NCBI GenBank assembly: GCA_965243825.1
Contig: CBDEVT010000001.1
Span: 62,001 to 126,000 of the forward strand
Source of the DNA: JAJCYX01 sp965243825
GTDB lineage: Bacteria; Chloroflexota; Dehalococcoidia; Lucifugimonadales; Lucifugimonadaceae
Reading direction: 5' to 3'
Length of the DNA: 64,000 bases
Each line of letters begins with the position of its first letter. Position 1 is the stretch's first letter. The translations under genes were made by a program, and so were the position numbers. Positions 43,670 through 51,418 of the stretch are shown here, one piece after another. The notes below the pieces were generated by a model that saw only the letters and a program-made list of their open reading frames with translations, was not told the origin of the DNA and searched no databases.

Positions 43670-44596
43670 ATGCAGCGCGCAAACAAAGATGTCCTCTACT
43701 ACACACACTCAGCGGCAAATCCGCCGACCATGACGGTGAAACCCGGCGAGTGGTTCGAGGTTGAGACGCAGATGAACCGTGGGCCGGATGCAGCCCGAGT
43801 ACCAGACGACATACGCCAGCTGTACAACCAGTGGCGATCGGACAGCCAGCCGACCACAGGAGGCAATGCTTCCAGCGGAGCGATCATCGTCGAAGGTGCC
43901 GAACCCGGGCAGGTCGTCACCGTTCACGTCGGCGAGATTAAGACGAACCCGGTCGGATGGACGTGGTACCGCGGGAACACAGGTGCCATGCCCGGTTACC
44001 TGGGTCCAAGCAACATCGGCGAGCAGTTCCGTATCGTCCGCATAGAAGACGACAAGATCATCTGGAACGACAAGCTTTCGCTGCCCGTCGAACCAATGAT
44101 GGGTGTGATCGGGGTTGCACCTGCGCGCGCTCAGGCCATGCACAACGGCTGGGCAGGCGAGTGGGGTGGCAACTTCGATATCCAGGAGATCACCAACGGA
44201 GCGAAGGTATCCATCGCCGTCAATGTGCCCGGTGTCCTGCTGCACGTTGGAGACATGCACGCGCGCCAGGGAGACGGCGAGATCTGCGGTGGTGGTGGTA
44301 TCGAAACGGGCGGTGTGGTGAAGCTGATGGCAGAGCTTGGCCCGAAACCTGCCGAGATGACGTGGCCGCGGATCGAGAATGAGACCCACATCATGACGAC
44401 TGGTCAGGGCAAGCCTGCTGAAGACGCTTTCCGAATAGCGCTGTCGGAGATGATCCTCTGGTTGGAGGCTGACTACGGCATGACACAGGGTGAGGCCTAC
44501 ATGTTCCTGTCGCAGGTCATGGAAGCGCGTGTGACCCAGTTCGTTAACCCCAGCTATAGCTACGTCTGCAAAGTGAACAGGAAGTATCTGCAATGA
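43670..44596 (+). CDS. Acetamidase/formamidase family protein
   Basis: A 308-residue enzyme of the FmdA/AmdA family, which hydrolyses short amides to ammonia and acid. The landmark is VGDMHARQGDGEICGGG near residues 197-211, carrying the Asp, His and Glu/Cys-Gly elements of the active site. MGVIGVAPA (about 143-151) and the C-terminal EAYMFLSQVMEARVTQFVNP also fit. It is the first gene of a five-gene operon and overlaps the VOC gene by 4 bp (ATGA). The amide substrate is unknown. Confidence 0.9.
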   Translation: MQRANKDVLYYTHSAANPPTMTVKPGEWFEVETQMNRGPDAARVPDDIRQLYNQWRSDSQPTTGGNASSGAIIVEGAEPGQVVTVHVGEIKTNPVGWTWYRGNTGAMPGYLGPSNIGEQFRIVRIEDDKIIWNDKLSLPVEPMMGVIGVAPARAQAMHNGWAGEWGGNFDIQEITNGAKVSIAVNVPGVLLHVGDMHARQGDGEICGGGGIETGGVVKLMAELGPKPAEMTWPRIENETHIMTTGQGKPAEDAFRIALSEMILWLEADYGMTQGEAYMFLSQVMEARVTQFVNPSYSYVCKVNRKYLQ

Positions 44597-44949
44597 CGCT
44601 CAAGGTTGGCGGAATAGTTCTTGACGCAGGAGATCCTCAGGAGCTAGCCAGGTTCTGGTCCGAAGCGACGGGCTTCCCTTTAGGTTTCGCGATGGAAGGA
44701 TTCGTCCAACTGGAAACCGACGATTCGATTGGTCACTTCTTCTTCATCAAGGTGCCGGAGTCAAAAACGGCCAAGAACCGCTGCCATATCGACTATGAAA
44801 CAGAGAACAGGCTTGAAGAGATCGAGCGCCTCGTCGAACTGGGAGCTGCAGAGGTCGCCACGCACAAGATGGAAGATGGCTTCACTTGGACCGTCATGCA
44901 GGACCCTGAAGGCAACGAGTTCTGTGTTTCAGAGAAACACGCCGAGTAA
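44593..44949 (+). CDS. VOC (glyoxalase-like) superfamily protein
   Basis: A 118-residue single-domain VOC protein. LKVGGIVLDAGDPQELARFWSEATGF opens the first beta-alpha-beta module. The second ends in TVMQDPEGNEFCVSEK, where the Pro-Glu-Gly-Asn-Glu turn with its Glu metal ligand is typical. The usual first His ligand is replaced in GIVLDA, so metal binding is uncertain; some family members bind organic ligands without metal. It overlaps the amidase gene by 4 bp and is 24 bp from the methyltransferase-like gene. Confidence 0.8.
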   Translation: MTLKVGGIVLDAGDPQELARFWSEATGFPLGFAMEGFVQLETDDSIGHFFFIKVPESKTAKNRCHIDYETENRLEEIERLVELGAAEVATHKMEDGFTWTVMQDPEGNEFCVSEKHAE

Positions 44950-44973
44950 GACGACTCCCGAAACGAGCTAGTT

Positions 44974-45684
44974 TTGCCGATAATTTCAGCGGCGATCGAA
45001 AACCGTGAACGCGTTCGAGAATCGCTTGTTAAAGAACTTTCCGACAGGAAAATGGAGAACGCCGACTATAGGGTGATCGACATTGGTGGCCGGCATAATC
45101 CCTGGGCTGACGAGGTTACAGACGCCTATGTCGATGTGTTTGAGTTCGATACTGATCGGCAGCTCTTTGTGGGCGACATCAATGACGAAGATGTCTGGCG
45201 AGAAGTAGAACAGAATGGCCCTTTCGACTTCGCGATCATCTCGCACGTGCTGGAAGATATCCGCTACCCGATGACCGCGTTGAGGTGGATGCCAAAGATC
45301 GCGAAAGCCGGTTTCCTGGGTCTTCCCAACCGGCACACCGAATTCTCTAACGGTGTTTCAGACTACTGGCTCGGGCAGTCTCATCACAGCTGGATATTTA
45401 CAGTCGCCGACGTTGGTGGTGAAAACCTGCTCCACGCGTTGCCTAAGTTTGCGTGTGTCGAGTACTTCAACTCAGCACGACCCGACCCGGCGACCGGCGA
45501 AGACGATTTCGGATCGCGGGAGCTTCCCTGGCTACGGCCCGAGCTTGCAGGACGAGACCACGAATTCGCGGTGCGCTGGGAGGGCGATATCCCGTTCGAG
45601 GTCCCGGACTACAATCTTGACCTCAAAGATCAGGTCGACATGTATCGTTCCCTGCTGGCAACCGGAATTGAAGACCCGGATTGA
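44974..45684 (+). CDS. SAM-dependent methyltransferase-like protein
   Basis: A 236-residue protein from a TTG start. YRVIDIGGRHNPWADEV (about 32-48) resembles the SAM-binding motif I strand and glycine loop. VDVFEFD resembles motif II, and PFDFAIISHVLEDIRYPMTALR the post-motif of class I (type 11) methyltransferases, including the His-Val-Leu-Glu-Asp start. Catalytic residues and substrate cannot be identified. It is the third gene of the five-gene operon (24 bp after the VOC gene, 30 bp before the GNAT gene). Confidence 0.7.
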   Translation: MPIISAAIENRERVRESLVKELSDRKMENADYRVIDIGGRHNPWADEVTDAYVDVFEFDTDRQLFVGDINDEDVWREVEQNGPFDFAIISHVLEDIRYPMTALRWMPKIAKAGFLGLPNRHTEFSNGVSDYWLGQSHHSWIFTVADVGGENLLHALPKFACVEYFNSARPDPATGEDDFGSRELPWLRPELAGRDHEFAVRWEGDIPFEVPDYNLDLKDQVDMYRSLLATGIEDPD

Positions 45685-45714
45685 TGTTCAGGACCTATGC
45701 CCGGACCACCGAGT

Positions 45715-46401
45715 ATGACGAGTAAACAGCACAACCAGAGCGCCATCAACGCCAAGCTGGTGGAACTAGCCAGCGCGGTGAAGGTGGTTCACGCATCGAA
45801 GTCTGACAGCGACCACCTTGGAACGATTTTCGGCAAGGTATGGGAAGACCACCCGTTGTACTGCCACATGATCGAGAATCCCGAGAAGCGACATCGAATG
45901 GCTAGATGGGTCAATCAGCGAGTCGTCGCTTATGGCCAGTACTACGGCACCGTATATACGGATGAGAACAAGACTGGTGCTTCGGTCTTCATGGAAGCCG
46001 GAGGTAAAGGAATAACAATTCCTAAGCTGATCCGCCTTGGATTACTTCAGGCGCCCTTCAAGATGGGATGGGGCGGTTTCCGGAAGTTCTTGCGCTTTAC
46101 CTCCGTGACTGAAGAGATACACAAACGCCACATGCCTGGACTTCACTGCTTCGAGATAGCCACTGCGGTTGATGCAGACTTGCATGGCAACGGCATCGGG
46201 TCCGCACTGACAACGGCAGCTCTGGTAACCGCAGGTACCGATGTGGCCGACAAAAACAACCTCCCCTGTTACACCGAAACCGTCTTTGAAAATGCTGCCG
46301 AATGGTACGAACACCTCGGGTACGAAACGATTGAAGAAGTCAGCATCCCTGAAGTCGGAAAAATGTGGGCCATGGTGCGTCAACCGAAGGCGAGTTCATG
46401 A
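45715..46401 (+). CDS. GNAT family N-acetyltransferase
   Basis: About 228 residues from the ATG at 45715. The fold ends in a typical acetyl-CoA site: FEIATAVDADLHGNGIGSALTTAALVTA, where Gln/Arg-x-x-Gly-x-Gly/Ala is GNGIGSA, then CYTETVFENAAEWYEHLGYETIEEV, the usual strand 5 and helix 4. The first 30 residues are an extension without recognised homology. The substrate is unknown. It sits fourth in the operon and overlaps the alcohol dehydrogenase gene by 4 bp (ATGA). Confidence 0.85.
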   Translation: MTSKQHNQSAINAKLVELASAVKVVHASKSDSDHLGTIFGKVWEDHPLYCHMIENPEKRHRMARWVNQRVVAYGQYYGTVYTDENKTGASVFMEAGGKGITIPKLIRLGLLQAPFKMGWGGFRKFLRFTSVTEEIHKRHMPGLHCFEIATAVDADLHGNGIGSALTTAALVTAGTDVADKNNLPCYTETVFENAAEWYEHLGYETIEEVSIPEVGKMWAMVRQPKASS

Positions 46402-47678
46402 CGAGATTAGAAACCGGCTTCACTATGGACGCTTCGTCCATCAAGTTCGGCCCCGGCATGACGCACGAGACCGGTTTCGAGGCGAAACGTTTCGGCTGCA
46501 CTCGGGTCATGGTTGTCACGGACCCACTCGTCGCAAAGCTGGAACCTGTTGCGAATGTCATCGCATCCCTCAAGAACAGCGGCATCGATGCTGTCCTGTT
46601 CGATGGATCCCGAACGGAGCCAACTGATGGCTCGTTCCAGGCAGCGATCGACTTCGCCCAGGACGGCAACTTCGATGGCTACGTCGCGGTCGGAGGCGGC
46701 TCGAGCATCGACACGGCGAAAGCGGCAAATCTATACGCCACATATCCCGCGGACCTGCTTGCTTACGTCAATGCTCCAATTGGCCGTGGTGAACCAGTGC
46801 CGGGACCACTAAAACCTCTCATCGCAATACCAACGACCGCAGGGACAGGCAGCGAAACAACCGGTGTCGCCATATTCGACTTGGTAGAGATGGGCGCTAA
46901 AACCGGCATAGCGCACCGAGCCCTGCGACCGGTTGTCGGCATCGTTGACCCTGAGAACACGCGCACCCTCCCGCCTATGGTCGCCGCGTGCAGTGGTTTC
47001 GACGTACTGTGCCACGGACTGGAGAGCTATACCGCCCTGCCGTTCAGCGAGCGTGAAGCAGCCGACTCACCGCAGATGCGCCCTGCTTACCAGGGCTCAA
47101 ACCCCATCAGCGATGTCTGGTCACTCAGAGCTGTTGAGATGGTGGCTACGAACATGGTGCGAGCTGTGACCGATCCATCAGACCACGAAGCCAGAGAGCA
47201 GATGCTTCTCGCAGCCACCTTCGCCGGTGTGGGCTTTGGCAACGCTGGCGTTCACCTCTGCCACGGCATGTCATATCCGGTATCAGGCCGCGTGAAAGAG
47301 TTCTGCCCTGACGGCTACCCGCAGGATGAACCGCTTGTCCCACATGGCATGTCAGTCGTTCTGAACGCCCCGGCCGTCTTCAGGTGGACAGCGAGCGCGA
47401 ACCCTGACCGGCATCTGCGCATGGCGGAGGCGATGGGCGCTGACGTTAGGGATGCGGAATCGGCCGATGCCGGAGAAATTCTCGCCGAGCAGGTGATCGG
47501 TCTGATGCGAGCGACCGGCATGCCGAACGGTCTTTCGGCAATCGGCTACGGCGAGGACGACGTTGAAGCGCTGGTCGAAGGGACGCTGCCGCAGCATCGC
47601 GTGACCAAGATCTCTCCAAGACCGGTCGATGCCGAAGCGCTGGGTGAGTTGTTCAGGGCCTCGATGAGACTCTGGTAG
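46398..47678 (+). CDS. Iron-containing alcohol dehydrogenase, hydroxyacid-oxoacid transhydrogenase-like
   Basis: About 426 residues from the ATG at 46398, which overlaps the preceding stop. The NAD-binding half has VAVGGGSSIDTAKAANLYA and PTTAGTGSETTGVAIFD. The metal site is made from the Asp/His ligands around CSGFDVLCHGLESYTA, and from LCHGMSYPVSGRV and PHGMSVVLNAP further on. The length and these motifs place it near the ADHFE1 hydroxyacid-oxoacid transhydrogenase branch, which shuttles 4-hydroxybutyrate-type substrates. It is the last gene of the operon beginning at 43670. The exact substrate is unknown. Confidence 0.85.
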   Translation: MTRLETGFTMDASSIKFGPGMTHETGFEAKRFGCTRVMVVTDPLVAKLEPVANVIASLKNSGIDAVLFDGSRTEPTDGSFQAAIDFAQDGNFDGYVAVGGGSSIDTAKAANLYATYPADLLAYVNAPIGRGEPVPGPLKPLIAIPTTAGTGSETTGVAIFDLVEMGAKTGIAHRALRPVVGIVDPENTRTLPPMVAACSGFDVLCHGLESYTALPFSEREAADSPQMRPAYQGSNPISDVWSLRAVEMVATNMVRAVTDPSDHEAREQMLLAATFAGVGFGNAGVHLCHGMSYPVSGRVKEFCPDGYPQDEPLVPHGMSVVLNAPAVFRWTASANPDRHLRMAEAMGADVRDAESADAGEILAEQVIGLMRATGMPNGLSAIGYGEDDVEALVEGTLPQHRVTKISPRPVDAEALGELFRASMRLW

Positions 47679-47866
47679 ATCCAGCACGGGCTCGCCCAAA
47701 ACCCAGAAAACAGGCCCGTTTCGCAGGTTCGAAAACCATCGAATTTCGCTCCGTCAGCCACCTACCCCAGCCCTTCGGGAACGCGCCAACCTGAACTGAA
47801 CGCTGACACGGTTCAAACTGTGGGTGAAGGGCTTCACAAAGTCCGTCAGAAACCCCAAAACCGGGG

Positions 47867-47872
47867 TATAAT
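47867..47872 (+). promoter_or_regulatory. Consensus -10 box upstream of nrdR
   Basis: A perfect TATAAT directly after an ACCCC...GGGGT inverted repeat (47852-47867). No good -35 lies 16-18 bp upstream. It may give a longer transcript than the TTGACA promoter at 47920. Confidence 0.4.
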
Positions 47873-47896
47873 TGTTACTTAACACAAACTGAAATA

Positions 47897-47912
47897 GCCC
47901 AATATCTTGTGC
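47897..47912 (+). promoter_or_regulatory. NrdR-type box
   Basis: GCCCAATATCTTGTGC is a 16-bp imperfect palindrome (12 of 16 symmetric) close to the NrdR box consensus, ACAC then A/T-rich then GTGT. It lies just upstream of the TTGACA of the nrdR promoter, consistent with autorepression of nrdR-nrdJ. A second, poorer palindrome CCACAGGTAGTGG (47932-47944) is about three helical turns downstream. Confidence 0.65.
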
Positions 47913-47919
47913 CTGCGCC

Positions 47920-47949
47920 TTGACATGCGCACCACAGGTAGTGGATAGT
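47920..47949 (+). promoter_or_regulatory. Candidate promoter of nrdR-nrdJ
   Basis: A perfect TTGACA (47920-47925) and GATAGT (47944-47949) with an 18-nt spacer. It overlaps the second NrdR-like palindrome. The transcript would start near 47957 and carry about 93 nt of structured leader. Confidence 0.55.
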
Positions 47950-47956
47950 CAGGTGC

Positions 47957-48047
47957 GTCCGCTGGTTTGAAATTCCCGGCGGACAAGGGTCGTGTCCGCG
48001 ACCTGCCAGCTCGGTCTCTGGGCCCTGATTCACGGAGGCATCAGGGC
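47957..48047 (+). promoter_or_regulatory. Structured leader of nrdR with a ribosome-binding-site hairpin
   Basis: Three stems in sequence: GTCCGC/GCGGAC (47957-47962, 47979-47984) enclosing a TTTGAAATT loop; GGTCG/CGACC (47988-47992, 47999-48003); and a perfect 8-bp stem GCCCTGAT/ATCAGGGC (48022-48029, 48040-48047). The last stem ends two bases before the ATG, and its loop TCACGGAGGC contains the ribosome binding site. The first loop and the downstream GACCTGCC (48000-48007) recall parts of cobalamin riboswitches, but the full consensus is absent. Confidence 0.5.
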
Positions 48048-48049
48048 GT

Positions 48050-48622
48050 ATGAACTGCCCTTTTTGCGGTCATGAAGAATCGCGAGTCATCGATTCGCGA
48101 GAGTCGCCCGACGGTATCCGCAGGCGCAGGGAGTGCGCCCGGTGCGAGCTCAGGTTTACGACCTATGAGCGCGTCCACACGATGCCGCTGCTGGTAGCCA
48201 AAAGTGACGGACGATCCGAGCCGTTCTCCAGGGACAAGCTGGAGAGCAGCCTGCGAATCGCCTGTGCCAAAAGGCCGTTGGAGGTTGGAGCCATTTCTAA
48301 GATGGTTACCGACATAGAAAACGAGCTGCACAAGCTGACGAAGGCGGAGGTGGAGAGCAGGGTCATCGGTGAGATGACGATGGAACGCCTGAGGGCACTG
48401 GACCGCGTTGCGTACATCCGCTTCGCATCGGTGTACCGGGACTTCCAGGATGAGGACGAGTTCGAGAAGGCGATCGCATCGCTGAGAGACGGCCAGGAAG
48501 AGGAAGAAGACGACAAGAGCCAGCTACCGCTGATACCAGACGACGTACCCAGGCTGGCAGAACGAAGAAAGAACGGCCGCAGCGGCAAGAGAACGAAAAG
48601 AACGACGAAAGCGAAGAAGTAA
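48050..48622 (+). CDS. nrdR: Transcriptional repressor NrdR
   Basis: A 190-residue regulator of ribonucleotide reductase genes. The zinc ribbon has Cys3, Cys6, Cys29 and Cys32 with IDSRESPDGIRRRREC between them. The ATP-cone (about 47-137) begins LLVAKSDGRSEPFSRDKLESSL and senses ATP/dATP to control DNA binding. The tail beyond residue 150 is acidic then strongly basic and not conserved. It precedes nrdJ by 9 bp, and a NrdR-type box upstream suggests it controls its own operon. Confidence 0.95.
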   Translation: MNCPFCGHEESRVIDSRESPDGIRRRRECARCELRFTTYERVHTMPLLVAKSDGRSEPFSRDKLESSLRIACAKRPLEVGAISKMVTDIENELHKLTKAEVESRVIGEMTMERLRALDRVAYIRFASVYRDFQDEDEFEKAIASLRDGQEEEEDDKSQLPLIPDDVPRLAERRKNGRSGKRTKRTTKAKK

Positions 48623-48631
48623 GCGCAGAGC

Positions 48632-51253
48632 ATGACAACAACGCATAACTCAAACGGACATGTCCAGCCAGTGGGCGTGAAAGCAGCAAGCACAACATCA
48701 GGGGCAACAGTGAACGCAGCAGAAGAATCTCTTTACAACGCAACTCCCAACTTCAAGCCTGCGGTCATCTCCGATAACGCGAAGGTCGTGCTCGAGAAGC
48801 GCTACCTGATGAAAGACGAGTCTGGCGAACTCGCTGAGACGCCGGACGGTATGTTCCGCCGCGTAGCTGAAGCGCTTGCGACTCCCGATGCAAGTTACGG
48901 CGCGTCGCATGCAGAAGTTGCTCAGCTTTCCGAGGAGTTCTACCAGGCGATGGCCGCGCTGGAGTACGTACCGAACTCACCTACCCTGATGAACGCCGGC
49001 ACTGGCCAGGGCACGCTTTCTGCATGTTTTGTGTTGCCCCTGGAAGACACGATGGAAGGCATCATGAAGGCAGCGCACGACGCTGCGATGGTCCAGAAAT
49101 TCGGTGGTGGCACCGGCTTCGCACTCTCTGAGATTCGCCCTTCCGGCTCGTCTATCTCGACTACGCACGGCAAGGCCTGCGGACCGATCAACGTGCTACG
49201 ACACCTTTCCTCTGTTTCGAGCCTTGTGACACAGGGCGGCAAGCGTGACGGCGCAAACATGGCTGTCATGGATGTCCACCACCCCAACATCCTCGAGTTC
49301 ATCGAGTGCAAGCAGGTTGAAGGCGAGATCCATAACTTCAACATCTCGGTTGGAGCATCCGACGAGTTCATGGAGGCCGTGAAGAACGGCACGAACTACA
49401 ACCTGTACTTCCGTGAGAACCCGGCGGACCGAAACTCCGAGCGCACCAAGGTCGGTGAGCTGGACGCCCGAGAGGTGTTCGACAAGATCGTCCAGGGAGC
49501 GTGGCGCAACGGCGAGCCGGGCATGATCTTCCTCGACCATGTGAACCGCAAGAGCCCGGTGCTTCACCTCGGCCGCATCACTGCGACCAACCCCTGCGGC
49601 GAACAGCCACTGCTGCCGAACGAGTCCTGCAACCTCGGCTCTATCGACGTTGGCAAGTTCGTGATCGAAGACGGTGAGGACGGCAAGCCTGAAGTCGATT
49701 GGGACCGGCTAGGTCGCATGACCCGGCTGGCGGTGCACTTCCTCGAGAACACCATCGACGCCAACCAGTACGCCATCCCTGAGATCGAGGAGATGAACCT
49801 CCAGACCCGCAAGGTCGGTCTCGGCGTTATGGGCTTCGCCGACATGCTGGTGCAGCTCGGCATTCCATACGACTCCGAAGAGGGTGTTGAGATGGGGCGC
49901 ATACTGATGCGCTTCATCATGGAACACTCGGACGACGAGTCTGCTGCGCTTGCAGAAAAGCGTGGACCATACCCTGCGTTCGTTGGCAGCGAGGAGGAGA
50001 AGCGTGGCGATCGCCCGATGCGTAACGCATGCCGTCTGACCGTCGCGCCGACTGGCACGATCTCCATGATCGCCGGCGCTTCGTCTGGCATCGAGCCGAT
50101 CTTCTCTCTCGCGTTCCGCAAGCACAACATTCTCGGTGGCGAGACGCTCTACTACGTCGACAAGAACCTCGAGAAGATCGCGCAGGACGGCGGCTTCTAC
50201 TCGGAAGACCTGATGGCGCACCTCGCCGATGGCGGGTCGCTGCAGGACCGGGCAGAAGTTCCTGACGCCGTGAAGCGGCTGTTCCACGTCGCCTCGGACA
50301 TCAGCCCGCGTGATCACGTGCTCATGCAGGCGGCATTCCAGGAGAGCACGGACGCTGCGATCTCGAAGACGATCAACTTCCCGAACGAGGCGACTGTTGA
50401 CGACGTGAAGGACTCGTACATGCTGGCGTGGGAGACGGCCTGCAAAGGCATCACCGTCTACCGCGCAGGTAGCCGTGAGGTCGAGGTTCTGACGTCGGGC
50501 CACGACTCCACGAAGGACAAGAAGCCGGAGGACCTGAAGTCAGGAGCCGCGGCCGAAGAGACCACTGCGGAAGCGGTCCAGGAAGAGCTTGAGCTGGAAG
50601 AAGAGCCCGTGTTCGCCATGGCGGACGAGCAGGCTGGCATCCCACAGTACGTGACGCCGATGGACCGCCCGACGGACCTTTACGGCATCACGAAGCGGGT
50701 GAACACCGGTCAGGGCAAGATGTACGTGACGGTCAACATGTCCACGGACGGGCGACCTTTCGAGGTGTTCGCAACACTCGGCAAGGGCGGCCGTACTCAC
50801 GCTGCCATGGCCGAAGGTGTGACAAGACTTGCTTCGCTGGCTCTGCGCTCCGGCGTGGACCCGCAGGAAGTGATCAAGTCGCTACGCGGCATCTCGTCCG
50901 ACCAGCCAGCGTTCGACAACGGCGAGGTGATCTTCTCCGGACCTGACGCTATCGCTGTGGCAATGGACAGGGTTCTGAAGCAGCCGATGCCGCACCTGGG
51001 CAACGCTGACCATGGCCAGCCTGCAATGTTCGGCCGTCCGACTCCAAAAGAGCTCGGCATGCCGACCGCGGTGCCGGTTGATCGCATCACGTCTGAAGAC
51101 ACGGTGACGGTCAAGGTTCCGGCTGGTGAAGAGGCCAAAGTGGCAGAGGCTGCGGCCCAGATAACGGCAGACCTGTGTCCTGACTGCTCAAACCCGCTGG
51201 CACACGAAGAAGGCTGCCAGAAGTGCTACAGCTGCGGCTTCAGCAAGTGCTAG
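48632..51253 (+). CDS. nrdJ: Adenosylcobalamin-dependent (class II) ribonucleotide reductase
   Basis: An 873-residue reductase making deoxyribonucleotides using coenzyme B12 rather than oxygen. NSPTLMNAG and GTLSACFVLP carry the first of the active Cys pair. NPCGEQPLLPNESCNLGS, near residue 319, holds the catalytic Cys/Glu and is the class signature. An acidic linker (about 640-670) follows the ten-strand barrel, and the C-terminus has CPDCSNPLAHEEGCQKCYSCGFSKC, cysteine pairs that reload the disulfide. It is oxygen-independent, so usable in both oxic and anoxic conditions. Confidence 0.95.
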   Translation: MTTTHNSNGHVQPVGVKAASTTSGATVNAAEESLYNATPNFKPAVISDNAKVVLEKRYLMKDESGELAETPDGMFRRVAEALATPDASYGASHAEVAQLSEEFYQAMAALEYVPNSPTLMNAGTGQGTLSACFVLPLEDTMEGIMKAAHDAAMVQKFGGGTGFALSEIRPSGSSISTTHGKACGPINVLRHLSSVSSLVTQGGKRDGANMAVMDVHHPNILEFIECKQVEGEIHNFNISVGASDEFMEAVKNGTNYNLYFRENPADRNSERTKVGELDAREVFDKIVQGAWRNGEPGMIFLDHVNRKSPVLHLGRITATNPCGEQPLLPNESCNLGSIDVGKFVIEDGEDGKPEVDWDRLGRMTRLAVHFLENTIDANQYAIPEIEEMNLQTRKVGLGVMGFADMLVQLGIPYDSEEGVEMGRILMRFIMEHSDDESAALAEKRGPYPAFVGSEEEKRGDRPMRNACRLTVAPTGTISMIAGASSGIEPIFSLAFRKHNILGGETLYYVDKNLEKIAQDGGFYSEDLMAHLADGGSLQDRAEVPDAVKRLFHVASDISPRDHVLMQAAFQESTDAAISKTINFPNEATVDDVKDSYMLAWETACKGITVYRAGSREVEVLTSGHDSTKDKKPEDLKSGAAAEETTAEAVQEELELEEEPVFAMADEQAGIPQYVTPMDRPTDLYGITKRVNTGQGKMYVTVNMSTDGRPFEVFATLGKGGRTHAAMAEGVTRLASLALRSGVDPQEVIKSLRGISSDQPAFDNGEVIFSGPDAIAVAMDRVLKQPMPHLGNADHGQPAMFGRPTPKELGMPTAVPVDRITSEDTVTVKVPAGEEAKVAEAAAQITADLCPDCSNPLAHEEGCQKCYSCGFSKC

Positions 51254-51326
51254 TGGCGCAGCCACGTTTTGGTCGGACAGCCCTGGCTGACGTCCGATCA
51301 AGAACCGGTCACAAACCAAGTTGATG

Positions 51327-51357
51327 AAGGCCCCGGAAGTTCCGGGGCCTTTCTTTT
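51327..51357 (+). terminator. Intrinsic terminator of nrdJ
   Basis: AAGGCCCCGGA-AGT-TCCGGGGCCTT (51327-51351) followed by CTTTT, about 75 bp after the nrdJ stop. Confidence 0.85.
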
Positions 51358-51418
51358 CTGGTGTGAGATAGCATGCACGTTCTATCCGTAGCCAGCCGCC
51401 CACCCAACGAGAAAAAGA

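Noticed and set aside
43709..44593. 294-codon minus-strand frame
   Set aside because: It is the antisense shadow of the acetamidase/formamidase gene, which has clear family motifs on the plus strand.
47840..48050. Full cobalamin riboswitch call for the nrdR leader
   Set aside because: Only two short resemblances are present and the central conserved segments are missing. It is kept as a hypothesis in the findings, not as a feature call.
49564..50503. Two long minus-strand frames
   Set aside because: Both are shadows of nrdJ, whose catalytic motifs are read on the plus strand.
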